Below are positions 23,890 to 34,536 of a stretch of DNA of 64,000 nucleotides, piece by piece. The notes beneath the pieces were generated by a model. The model ran no database searches, was not told where the DNA came from, and worked only from the letters and a program-made list of their open reading frames with translations. A program made the position numbers and the translations under genes. Every line of letters starts with the position of its first letter. The stretch's first letter is position 1. Source of the DNA: Hydractinia symbiolongicarpus (lineage: Eukaryota > Cnidaria > Hydrozoa > Anthoathecata > Hydractiniidae); assembly GCF_029227915.1 (NCBI RefSeq), contig NC_079887.1, positions 6,634,001 through 6,698,000 on the forward strand. Direction: 5' to 3'.

Positions 23890-25041
23890 ATGAAGTGGAA
23901 TGCAGGAAACATACTTCAAGTACTTTTCTTAATTTTGTTATTTTTGGTTGGCTTACTTGGAAACTTCTCAACATGCATAGTCATTAAGCGAAATCTTCGT
24001 TTACAAAATGTACACAACGTTTTAATTGTCAATCTCGTGACCATAGATCTTATTGTGGTTTTGTTTTCAATGTTTCCAGTGATTACAGCCACCATCTTGG
24101 ATGAGTGGCCTTTTGATGACGTTTTTTGTCAGATCAGTGGATATGTTTTAGTTATTATGAATATAGCATCACTTTGGAATGTCGTAGCGCTCAGTGTGTG
24201 TCGATACTTATTATTCCGCAAACCGATTATTTACGCTTTTGTGTTCGTCCGAAAAAATATGATTCTTTTATTGCTCGGTATATGGTCCGCTGCTGTCGTC
24301 TCGTCGTCTGTTGTATACGGCGTTGGTAATTACCGTTATTTTCCAAGGTTTCACATCTGTTATGCCGGATTTCACGACGTCAAGACAAATCTGATTGTTT
24401 TAGGTGCCGTTGTGTTTATACCGACGACCTTTCTAGTTGTTTTATCAGCCAATGTATACACAACAATTCAGTTGAAACGTCAAAAATCCCGACAAACTCG
24501 ACGGCCGCAGAGACGATCGGTTTTTGAAATAAAACGGCCTGATTTGTCAAATCAGAATACTGAGAATTGGACGGCATATACATATTTAATCTTGGTTATC
24601 GTTTTATCAGTGTGTTGGGGCCCCTTGTTGATTATACACACAATCAACCAAGCAAAACCGGAGTATTTAAATCGACACATGTACGCTGCTGGGACAATTT
24701 TCGGATTTCTCCCGTTTGTTTTAAAACCTATTATTTTTTTGGTCATGAAAACTGAATTTCGAAGAGAATTTTTAAAAATGTACACCTGCAAACATCATGT
24801 TGAATCAACAACATTCACTAGCCGTCAGCTTCCACGAGTTATTCATGAAGAACATGAAAATACGGATGAACCGGATGAACAAACGGTACAACCGGATAAC
24901 CAGACTATAAATCGAATGAGAATGGTAGACATGTCGAAGAATCAATTTGCAAAATCAAGTAAAGCAGAAGTAAAATGGAATATTAAAAGGAACCCGAATG
25001 TTCCAGAAAAGGACACAATACTTACTCCTGTTGAAAGCTAA
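23890..25041 (+). CDS. Rhodopsin-class (class A) G-protein-coupled receptor, orphan, intronless
   Basis: 383 residues with seven hydrophobic helices and a very short extracellular N-terminus. Class A landmarks are G24-N25 in TM1, D53 in TM2, W73 in the first extracellular loop, C80 at the top of TM3 paired with C157 in loop 2, R105 in TM3, C242-W243-G-P245 in TM6 and P280 in TM7. It deviates from consensus at two switches: E/DRY is CRY (residues 104-106) and NPxxY is KPIIF (279-283). No TM7 retinal-binding lysine is present at the expected position, so it is not an opsin. The cytoplasmic loop 3 is basic (KRQKSRQTRRPQRR), and C300 after helix 8 could be palmitoylated. The Ser/Thr-containing tail is about 80 residues. 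The ligand is unknown; melatonin-like or peptide-like orphan groups are possible. Confidence 0.9.
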   Translation: MKWNAGNILQVLFLILLFLVGLLGNFSTCIVIKRNLRLQNVHNVLIVNLVTIDLIVVLFSMFPVITATILDEWPFDDVFCQISGYVLVIMNIASLWNVVALSVCRYLLFRKPIIYAFVFVRKNMILLLLGIWSAAVVSSSVVYGVGNYRYFPRFHICYAGFHDVKTNLIVLGAVVFIPTTFLVVLSANVYTTIQLKRQKSRQTRRPQRRSVFEIKRPDLSNQNTENWTAYTYLILVIVLSVCWGPLLIIHTINQAKPEYLNRHMYAAGTIFGFLPFVLKPIIFLVMKTEFRREFLKMYTCKHHVESTTFTSRQLPRVIHEEHENTDEPDEQTVQPDNQTINRMRMVDMSKNQFAKSSKAEVKWNIKRNPNVPEKDTILTPVES

Positions 25042-26083
25042 GAATTGAAATGTTAAACTCTCATGTTGTGTCAAACATTCTCATGTAAGGTTACGAAACG
25101 TCATAACCTTACATTTTGCTACTTTGTTCTGTCCAAGGATCGTTTTGTAAATACTTCGCTATTATTTTTGTTAGTCAGAATATCACACAGAAATACTGAT
25201 GTGATTAAAGTTTAATTCAGGTCATGAATAACCCATACTCTATTTAGTAACAGCGGTATTCTGTGTGTTCAAAATGGTTGCACGCAGCTTCATTCCGGGC
25301 GCCCCACAGAGTTAATAAATTGCTTATGGGTCACTTTGTAGATTTTTCCACGGGTTAACGACTAGTGGAAAATATCTTTATATTCCACAATAGCACAACT
25401 TCCAGCATTTTCGCTGACAATATAACATAATATAGTTTCAAAAAATATTCTTCACATGAATTCGTTTTAAAGTGGACTTGACTACAATCTGGGCATGCCA
25501 ATTAGACAATATTCGTACATTACGGATACAAATAATTCCAGAGGGAAATGATTCTGTAAAAATAGTGAGATAATGGCACTTTTTTGTTGATTTTACAAAT
25601 CAACTCGTGAATTTACGGAAGTGCTTGCTCTGTGGATGCGTGGGTTAAGTACACAGTGTTTAAATTGCAGTAGTTCCACTTTGCTTTAATAATGACCTGC
25701 AGAATTACTGGGGCGAACTCCAACATTTGTCGCCTTGTCTCAATATACTCTGTGAGTGGTGGTAAATAAAATATATACAGGTTAACTAAAAAGGCTGACT
25801 ACACCAGGTAATCAGTTAATTCATTAAGTGAAAACGTTACCGTTAAAAAATAATAAAAATTCTCTCTGGTTGACATTAGAGATAGCGGAAGAGGTAGTGA
25901 CGGTGGTGTGTGTTCTAACAGTTATTTTGGTTTTTGCCTCGACAATGACTTGCTTAGCGTATATGACACATATGACGGTTTTTATATAGTACATGTAGAG
26001 TACATTAATTTGTGATGTTGCATGCGACAGATATTTACAAAATATATTTTTTGTAAACATAAACTTATAATAAGTTCAAGATA
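25042..26083. other. 3' flank of the GPCR gene, nothing recognised
   Basis: Contains several AATAAA-like signals. No ORF with a domain. Confidence 0.45.
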
Positions 26084-26084
26084 A

Positions 26085-26285
26085 ACTTCAACGATTCTCG
26101 CCAAAATAATCTTCAATTTCATAAAAGACTTCAACGATTCTCGCCAAGATAATCTTCAATTTCATAAAAGACTTCAACGATTCTCGCCAAGATAATCTGC
26201 AATTTCATAAAAGACTTCAACGATTCTTGCCAAAATAATCCGCAATTTCATAAAAGACTTCAACGATTCTTGCCAATATTTTGAA
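26085..26285. repeat. 43-bp tandem repeat, about 4.5 copies
   Basis: The unit starts ACTTCAACGATTCTCGCCAA and contains CAATTTCATAAAAG. Spacing is exactly 43 bp, with a few substitutions per copy. Confidence 0.92.
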
Positions 26286-26289
26286 TGAT

Positions 26290-27525
26290 TCTACCAAATT
26301 CCGACAAAACAATTATCGTTTTGAGCACTTTTGTCACTATTCTGAATGTCAGACATCAATGACTTCCTTGAAGGAGCATCTAAGTTATCGGTGTTTGATT
26401 CTTTTCTGTGTTTTCTTTCATTTCTACTTTTTCGACGTTATAACCAGAACGGTTTAAATTAAGATACTTGACTCTTCATCACACTTACATTAGGTAGAAC
26501 GTTTTGGAGATCGCCTGTAACAAATTAAAGTGACGAGGACATGTTATACAAATAGCCATATCTTTTCGGCTAACACATCTGTCAGAAAGAACAGTTGAGA
26601 AAGAACATTGAAAAAAAAAACATGAATTTACGTAAAATTGTTTGTCAGGAACCAGATGGTGTTTATTTTTCGTTTAAACGGATAAAGTTATCCTTTAATT
26701 TGTTTTATTTTTTGTCCAAGGTGTGTATTAAAAAAATGAAATAAAACAAATCATAAAATTTATACATGTAGAGCTATATACAAAATAGCCATTACAGTCC
26801 CCTTTTAACTTTTAACGTTAAATTACAAATGCTTTTATCTGACAATAACAAGTGAAGAAAAAAAACTCTTAAAGTATTTAGCAGGATGCAATTGGATAAT
26901 CAATAAAAAATTCATAGGAAAAAAATTATAAGGTAGCCAGTTAGGTAGTAGCTAGCTCAGCATAAAGTTTCAAGAGGTAAAAAATGCAACTATATTCAGT
27001 AGTTAGCAGCTATATTAACTTGTGATACCTTTTTGTCCTAGATATGTCCTAGACATAACAATGGAAACTCAAAGTGAGAAACCCTGTAAAATATTTAAAG
27101 AATTTCATTACTTGCATGGTTTCTTTCACCAAAATGTCATCGGTCTCCAAAAATCCAAGCCATGAGACTTTGTCAAAAGAATATTTGAGTAAGAATGATT
27201 TTTTTAGGTATCATCTTTTTCAGCTGAAATTTGTGCAGTAAACAAACCTACGTTTTCTTCAAAAACATCTTCAAAAACATTTTAGTTGCACCCATCAAAG
27301 TTTCTTAACATTCTAGGGACCACCTACTTAGTTCTTTAACGGGTTTCTTATTAAAAAAAACTAGAATGAAAATTGCTTTTAAGGTTTGTCAATTAGGTAA
27401 AATATATGACTTAAATGACAATACACCAGTATTTTTAAAAAAGTTAAAATACCAAGTAATAAAGTTAACAATGTCGTATCTATTTATATTGTTTTTCTCA
27501 TAGTCCACCTATTAATTGGTATTCT
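26290..27525. other. Intergenic, nothing recognised
   Basis: AT-rich sequence without a supported gene. Confidence 0.45.
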
Positions 27526-27529
27526 GTTA

Positions 27530-27715
27530 ATCAGGGGCGGTGCCACAATTTCCAAAGTGTGGGGCAGGGGGGGTAGGCATAGTAGTAGTTTTTGAGATTT
27601 TAGTGACAATCAAAGAGCAAAGCGAGTTGTTGAAACAGCTGGGTTCCAGGGGGTGCTGTAAGCTCCCTGGGGCGAAGGCCCTGGAAGCCAATGCATATTG
27701 AGAGTCCTAAAACAC
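27530..27715. repeat. GC-rich dispersed-repeat-like segment
   Basis: A sharp local rise in G content (GGGGCGGTGCCAC, GGGGCGAAGGCCCTGG) in otherwise AT-rich DNA suggests the end of a dispersed transposon. No TIR partner was found in the window. Confidence 0.35.
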
Positions 27716-27858
27716 GTAAAACGACTATATTTAGTGAGATAGCCTGCAGATTCATAACAAACATTTAATAAGTTTTTCAAAATTTTTTAACTAGCTAGCT
27801 AGCTGTACTTACAATCAATTTCTTGTTTCTTTTTATTTACTACACAACAATAAAGACT

Positions 27859-28640
27859 GGTCATACTGAAAGAGAACTACTTTGTTCATCACTAACATAC
27901 TGCCTGGCAGTGAGCGGGATTCGATCGGCGGTCCCTATAACTGGGAGCCGCAGGCGAACCCACTACACTACGTGCGGCAATATGTTAGTGATGAACTCAG
28001 ATACTTTATCCGGATGGTGTGTATACATAGGTGAATATTTATCATAGCACATCCGTATTTCATTCTTAACAGAGAATGTTTCACCCCGATCAGACCTCTA
28101 TCATGACGGGCGAGTATAATGCGTGTAAGTCATACTGAAAGAGAACTACTTTGTTCATCACTAACATACTGCCTGGCAGTGAGCGGGATTCGATCCGCGG
28201 TCTGATCGGGGTGAAACATTCTCTGTTGAGATAGAAATACGGATGTGCTATGATAAATATTCACCTATGTATTCACACCATCCGGATAAACTATCTGAGT
28301 TCATCACTAACATATTGCCGCACGTAGTGTAGTGGGTTCGCCTGCGGCTCCCAGTTATGGGGACCGCGGATCGAATCCCCCTCACTGCCAGGCAGTATGT
28401 TAGTGATGAACAAAGTAGTTCTCTTTCAGTGTGACTTACACGCATTATACTCGCCCGTCATGATCAGAGGTCTGATCGGGGTGAAACATTCTCTGTTAAG
28501 AATGAAATACGGATGTGCTATGATAAATATTCACCTATGTATACACACCGTCCGGATAAAGTATCTGAGTTCATCACTAACATATTGCCGCACGTAGTGT
28601 AGTGGGTTCGCCTGCGGCTCCCAGTTATGGGGACTGACAA
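27859..28640. mobile_element. Composite of tRNA-like units bounded by inverted repeats
   Basis: A 111-bp unit has ends TTCATCACTAACATATTGCC and, inverted, GGCAGTATGTTAGTGATGAA. Inside it carries a pol III A-box (TAGTGTAGTGG) and B-box (GGATCGAATCC) 43 bp apart, as in a tRNA. Complete units lie at 27885-27995 (minus) and 28300-28410 (plus). Truncated ones lie at 28154-28200 and 28570-28634. The flanking sequence (GAAAGAGAACTACTTTG on one side, TCCGGATAAA and GAATATTTATCATAGCACAT on the other) is repeated with the units, forming a large palindrome. Confidence 0.8.
28300..28410 (+). ncRNA. tRNA-derived (SINE-like) unit within inverted repeats
   Basis: The best-preserved unit: A-box at 28325-28335 and B-box at 28368-28378 match the consensus closely. 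The part between them does not fold into a clear anticodon arm of a standard tRNA, so this is a tRNA-related sequence, not a working tRNA gene. Confidence 0.6.
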
Positions 28641-28984
28641 AAGATAATACCTAAAAAACTCATTCTCAAACCCAAATAGAAAATCCAGTGAACATGCAAC
28701 CACACACCCTTAAATTAAAATTATATAACTGACCATACCATTGTCGCTGAACCTTTACCTAAGAACATATGTCATGAAAAAAAAACAATTAAATTAAAGG
28801 ACGATTATACTAGTAAAAGTAATAAAATTACATAGATTCAAATTTGAATGTGAGATTCAATACTATTCTGCACTCAGAAATATGTAATTAGAATTAACCA
28901 GGTAACTATATATTCAGCATTACTCAACTTGCTTGCTTGCCTCACAAGCCGATTATCAGCCAGTAGATAGCAGCAAATGGGCTG

Positions 28985-29070
28985 CAAAACTAAATTTAAA
29001 TTGCGCCGAAGTTGGGACACGAGCCCGAAACCTTATGATTACAAGCCAAATGCTCAACCATCTCCGCCTG
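28985..29070 (-). ncRNA. Degenerate tRNA-like sequence (tRNA-Thr-like)
   Basis: On the minus strand GGCGGAGATGGTTGAGC resembles a 5' acceptor plus D arm. A CTTGTAA anticodon loop (TGT, threonine) follows, then a B-box-like GGCTCGTGTCC with two mismatches. The stems are imperfect, so a tRNA-derived SINE or tRNA pseudogene is more likely than a functional gene. Confidence 0.45.
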
Positions 29071-29269
29071 ATAATATGATAATATAAATCTCTTTTTTAT
29101 AATGTTTCCATTATGTTTCGTCCATCGCCAACACACTGCTATTTTTCATATTTATGTCTTGCTTATTTGCCTCTTTATGGTCAAACCTGCTTTAATTAAA
29201 AAATAACTTTTCATTTTAATTTCAACTCCGTACGTTTGGCCAGTCATTACGAGTAAGAAATGGCAAGGC

Positions 29270-29425
29270 AAAAAAATTTGTCTTGCCATTTCTTAGCAAG
29301 AAAGAATTCGCGAAAATTAATCTTCGCGAAATTTTTGAAAAGCCTTGATTCGAGAAAATAAATACTCGCAAAATGCACTTTTTTTGAGCTCGCGAAAATA
29401 AATCCTCACTAAAATTTGTACACTT
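29270..29425. repeat. TTCGCGAA-rich repeat
   Basis: Several TTCGCGAA / CTCGCGAAAATAAAT motifs occur within 150 bp. The same motif family recurs at 55085-55545. Confidence 0.5.
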
Positions 29426-29439
29426 AAGGTAGTGAAAAT

Positions 29440-30031
29440 TCTATTATGGTAACTTTGAATCACACAGGATCTTACAAGAAACAAAAAAAAGTATATTAAA
29501 TCCCAGGGCGTTCTCATAAAACGTAATTTATTTCCCTAACAGAACCTCGGATGCCATTAATTATAGAATTGTTTAGTATTGTAAAAATTCCAGGTGAAAA
29601 CAAAAATAAAAACGTTTCTTGCTATCTCTGTATTGTGAAAATCCCTAAATCGAGGGTAGTCATTATACCTTATTTAACATTTTTTCGGAAATAAAATTGT
29701 TAATGTTATACTCGGAGATTTCAATGTAAATGCATTTAGTGATGATAATAATTTCCTCGAATCAGTTCTCGTCACTCTTACTGAATATAAACAAGTTGTA
29801 ACTTCTCAATATTTATTTTTGCCAAAATAAAAAAAATTACATAAAACTAGTTCAAAATTACAGATAAAAGTTTTACATACACACTTATTGATTGTGTGTA
29901 TATCTCGTTATAACTGTCTATTTCATCGTATCAACTGAAACTCTGGGATTACTTCATTCTTTTCTTTCTGTATATTTAAACTTCTATCTTGGTTGCAGGT
30001 TAGGCGTTTTTTTTCCATGGGGAGTCTTCCA
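29440..30031. other. 3' flank of the first F-box gene
   Basis: The stretch from about 29815 is duplicated downstream of the other two F-box genes (around 34210 and 42880), so it belongs to the duplicated unit. No ORF. Confidence 0.6.
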
Positions 30032-32617
30032 CTACATCACATATTTATCTATGTTAATGGCGGAATCCTTGTTATTTTTGAAATGGAAAACCTTCTCTTT
30101 CCTTTCATCTTTGAAAATAACTAAATGTTTTATAGAACAAGAATTCATAGCCAACAGCTTATCGACAACATATTGAATATTGATAAAGGATTCTTCCACT
30201 TGTACATACTCCAACGAATCAAAGTTATTCAGAGTGCGAACAAATTTTTGATAGGCAACATACTCTGTTGGATGCATTATTATTAACGTCTTTAGCTCAT
30301 CGGCCGGGTATAGCGACAACGCTTCCAGATAAGCGTACGTGTTTTTCGTTCCGGATAATTTCAAGTATTCCAAGTGTTTACAAAGTGGAAAATTCGATTC
30401 TACAAAATGAACATCATACAAGGTCAAATGTGTTAAGTTTACATAAGTTTCCGGAATCCATGTAGTCTTAATTCCACAAGGCACTTTGCTAATAATATTA
30501 CGAACGTGTGCATCAACGTTAGTTTTACTCGGCTTCCATGCCTTATAGCTGAATGTCTTGATGTTTTCCGGCTTCCATTTTATAAATTCATTTTCTAAAT
30601 TGCATACCAACGATGAAACAGATTCAGGCAAATATAGCTCTAAATAATTTTCGAACATAACATTTTTCCATGACCAATGACGGATACTGGTAACACTACT
30701 CATACTTTTCTGCACATCAGGATTTAGTATTATTGGTGGAACAACTGGTTCGACAATACGTGGTTGTTCGATAATAGGTGGTTGTTCGATAATAGGTGGT
30801 TGTTCGATAATAGGTGGTTGTTCGATAATACGTGGTTGCTCGATAATACGTGGTTGTACGATAATACGTGGTCGTTCGATAATATGTGCTTGTTCCATAA
30901 TACTGAGTTCATCTGGAATAGGACAAGATCTTCTTTTTTGCCGCAAAGGCATACGCTTTTTTTTGCGCCAATAACGAGGAACACTAGGAGTAGTAACTTT
31001 AAAGGTTACATCTTCCAATATAAATGATGTCAACATAGGAGTACCATCCAAAATCCAAGTAAGAACTTCAAGAGGAAATCTCCAACCCGAAAGATATATT
31101 TCATTCAAGGCTGGAAAGTTGCGAAATGTTTCATTTGTAATTTTATGCAGCTCTCTATGCCATACTCTATGTAATCGTAGCCTCTGAATTGATGGACAGA
31201 ATTTTCCAATAAAGTCTAGATTGTCACAATACGTTGCTAATTCCAAAGTATCCTTTACTGCAGTTAATGCAGTGCAGAGTTTATCTGAGGCTTCATAGGT
31301 TGGTAAGTAAAAACTACCAAATATTTTTACTGTATCAAATGTCTTCCCATTATCCATTTTTTTCATGAAGGCCGTAAAGCGAGACAATTCTTTTTCAGTT
31401 AGGAAGTCAAAATTTAAATTCATGTTAGTCATTGCAATGCTAGAGTATGTTGATTGGCACAAAGACGAACATGTTAAACGATAATTTCGAAAGTCGTTCA
31501 GATTCAAATAAGATGCAATCAAGCTACAGATGCACTCTGGTAGGTCTATCAAGAGAGGTTTTTCACTCATCTAGAAACAAAAAACCTTAAACTAGTACAA
31601 TATACATTATACATACACATAGTTGAACATACATGGTGTTTATGAATTCAAGGAGTATTCAGCCCAAATAAGTTGCGTGTGCTACTTTGCAGACCAGAAT
31701 ATATGAAAAGCAACTTCATGTATTACTCTACTACAAGTAAAAATTTTAAGATGACGATATTAAGCACAAAATTACATTTACCGCTAAACAGAACTTTAAG
31801 AAAAAATAAAGGAATTTCATTGCATGTCAAAATTTATCTGTTGCATTACAGAGTTTCAGTTTTTTAAATTCTGAAGAAAAAACTCAATTTAAAATAGAGC
31901 ATTTCCGAACAAAAAAATTTAAAGAATGATAAAAAGTCGTTTTGAAAATAGTATGTGTTGTACTGTACAACCATCGGATCAAAAGTCAAACGTCATTATT
32001 CATGAACAAAGGATGGCATTGAACTTGTTAATTATGCGTTGCACTTATTGATTTAACATTTCTGATTGACATAACTACTTATTAATTTACGTCATGAGGT
32101 TTTCGACCTGAATTAAAATAAAATACTGGCCAGAGACTTGATGATATATCGTAACTATGTCTATGTTTTTTGATAAACTTTCGGCCACGATCACATCAGT
32201 TTATACAAATAATGTTAACAATTCTTTCATATATATATTGTAAGACTTAACTTTAACGAAACGGTTGTTTTTATAACGCCTAAAGAGAAATGGCAACCAG
32301 AAATTTGATACGTTTAACGCCTAGGCAAGCATCTTAATTTTAAAGTTGAAGTAATAATGCTAATTATTTAATTTTTCTGATTAAAAATCGCGCAAAAAGG
32401 GTGATTTTTATTAGCCGGGACCAGGCTACTTCAACGCCGTTCCGTAGGGGAACCCTAGGGATGAGTTTAACACATAACCTTATCAGGGTTAGAGAAAAAA
32501 TCAAACATATAATTTGTAAAAAGTTCAGAAATAAAACAAAGTTTACAAAATGTTAATAAGCATACATACATCAAGATTTGAAACTTTTTGAATGAAGTTT
32601 TCTGCTTTCTTCATCAT
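30032..32617 (-). CDS. F-box protein, copy 1 (two exons)
   Basis: Exon 1 is 32570-32617 (16 codons, starting ATGATG and ending AATCTTGAT|GTATGT). Exon 2 is 30032-31570, right after TTTGTTTCTAG. The product is about 528 residues. An F-box (LPECICSLIASYLNLNDFRNYRLTC, from about residue 25) is followed by leucine-rich-repeat-like segments and ends in a basic tail. F-box proteins dock on Skp1 and recruit substrates to SCF ubiquitin ligases. A hinge of about eight hexapeptides (consensus IIEQPR/P, 30745-30895, an 18-bp tandem repeat) splits the two LRR-like halves. Exon 2 alone could start at its own ATG, because codon 1 of exon 2 is ATG here but ATA in the other copies. Confidence 0.85.
30745..30895. 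repeat. 18-bp tandem repeat inside F-box copy 1
   Basis: The unit GGTTGTTCGATAATANGT is repeated about eight times in the coding exon, giving the IIEQP(R/P) hinge. Copy 2 has about three units, with NVIEQP variants (35295-35350). Copy 3 has none and instead carries a RPEPEPP stretch. Confidence 0.9.
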
Positions 32618-34530
32618 AACACTCTGTAGATTTGATTCGAATCGCGGCAATAACTATAATAGACGACAATTATTAACAATGTTAATTTTCTGCTAGATGA
32701 AGTATATAGATAAATTTACTGTTCGACCAATGAAAATATCACCGCGTAATGCGAACATTAATTAAATGTGAATTCAGAAATACTCCTTACCTTATAGTCA
32801 CTGCATAATGTTGATCTTACTTGTTTCTTATATCTAATATTTTGACACTTATTTAACATCTCTAATAGAACTTTATTAACCAAGTTTTTCCTTTCCCACA
32901 GACATGTGACTGTGACCTAAGGTCACCAATCATTAAAAGACCTTTTATTCTAATCTTTTCCTTTGACGTAATATCCGTAATTCTTTGTCACTTTTAAAAC
33001 CAACAAGAGGGTCTCCGGCTTGAATACTTTCCGCTGTAACACTGTGAAAAATGGCGACTCCTGAACTTTAATTGACTCATACAGTGAGCGACAGTTCACT
33101 TTTCAGCTGATAATAAATCTACCTTAAAAAAGTATCTGAGGATTTAGTCCCGTACTGTAAGGAACGTGTGATAAACCTTTTTACCCTTAGCGTGCAAGAA
33201 TGACGTTTACGTTATTACACGTATAAACAAACGCTCGGAGTTGCCTTGGTCAAGGATCATTAGTCATAGAATTGTCATTGAATAATATAGATATTATCAT
33301 GTCATGAACAAGCAAATTTATTTTAGGCTACATTTCGACAACTGCAGCTGTCATTGGCGGGTCATGATCGAAGTTATCTTTGGCTCTGTATAAGTGTAGT
33401 ATGTCATTACAGAATCGATATCAACCAATCAGCAGTTAAAGTAATTCACTTCATCACGGATATAAGATAGAAACATCAGATTTTTTGAAATATTTCTTTC
33501 TTTCTTAAAGTTCGGTTTCTGTTACATTTTTTCTTGGATTTACTAATAAACAGTAGAAAACAGCAACTAAACGTCGTAGCTGCTACTTCAACAGTTTAAA
33601 TGACTTAAAAAACAATGCAAATTATGCATAATAGAATCATTAATGCAGAGGGGAAAAATTATTGGCGGCACAATTGCTCCCTCCGAAGTTTTGCATTGTC
33701 TATTAAGTACTGTTGAAATATAATTAATAACGAGCGGGAAAAATAAGAAAATAATTTTTTAAATCTTAACAACAAGAAAACAAGATAAAATTTGAGAATT
33801 ACTTACTGTCTTCTAGTAATGTAATAATCTTGACCACACTGCAAATTTCTTGTAACATATTTTAATAACAGAGTCTTCCTTTTCCGTAGAAGTGTGACTT
33901 TAGGTCATTCATTAAAAGATCTTTTGTTATATATATATTTTTCGTTGCAACCGTAAGGTTATATGTTCTTTTTCAGATTAGGAAGAATGAGGATAAAGTT
34001 CATAATTAAAAACCTATGTTAGCCAGACTGTTACCCCTGCACTTGCATAAGCAATAGTAATATAAACACACGCTAATTGATATAAAAATAAGTGTACGTA
34101 CTTAAAATTTTTGTGTAGCTAGATTGATAGCTAAGAAAAGTAATTTTACAACTATAAGATAGGGTATGTCAGCAACAATCAAAAGGTTATCCAAATCAGC
34201 AACAAAAATTGAGATAGCTCTTTTTTTTCTAAAATAAAAAAATTACATATAACTAGTTAAAAATTACAGATAAAAGTTCTACATACGCACTTATTGATCA
34301 TGTGTATATCTCGTTATAACTGTCTATTTTCAGGATCATGACGCATTTAAGCTCAAAATCTCTTTGAAATAAAAGTTTACAAAACCTTAAGGACCACTGC
34401 AAATGAAATTTATTTACTTTTTATCGTATCTAATTGAAACCCTGGGTTTACGTTTTTGTTTTCTTTTTGTATAATTAAAATTCCATTTTGGTTGCAGGTT
34501 ACATACATCGCGTTTTCGTTCCATGAGAAG
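32618..34530. other. Upstream region of F-box copy 1, duplicated
   Basis: Non-coding but strongly similar to 37870-39690 and in part to 46090-46990 and 48640-49030. Recognisable blocks include TTGCCTTGGTCAAGGATC near 33240 and repeated GGTCAC-N-AATCATTAAAAGA modules near 32920 and 33895. The last part (34180-34530) is the 3' flank of copy 2. Confidence 0.7.
32912..32926. promoter_or_regulatory. Palindrome of two AGGTCA-type half-sites upstream of F-box copy 1
   Basis: GTGACCTAAGGTCAC is a perfect 7-bp-arm palindrome with one central base. It lies about 295 bp upstream of the start codon and is embedded in a block conserved before all three genes. AGGTCA is the half-site of nuclear receptors; binding is inferred, not shown. 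Confidence 0.45.
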
Positions 34531-34536
34531 TCTCCA

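Noticed and set aside
23890-25041. Opsin identity for the GPCR
   Set aside because: No lysine at the retinal Schiff-base position in TM7; the lysine present is at the NPxxY asparagine position.
28300-28410. Functional tRNA gene
   Set aside because: A and B boxes are good, but I could not fold acceptor and anticodon stems of a standard tRNA. Multiple copies inside inverted repeats indicate a repeat.
30764-31027. Plus-strand ORF of DNRWLF repeats
   Set aside because: Antisense shadow of the 18-bp coding repeat in F-box copy 1.
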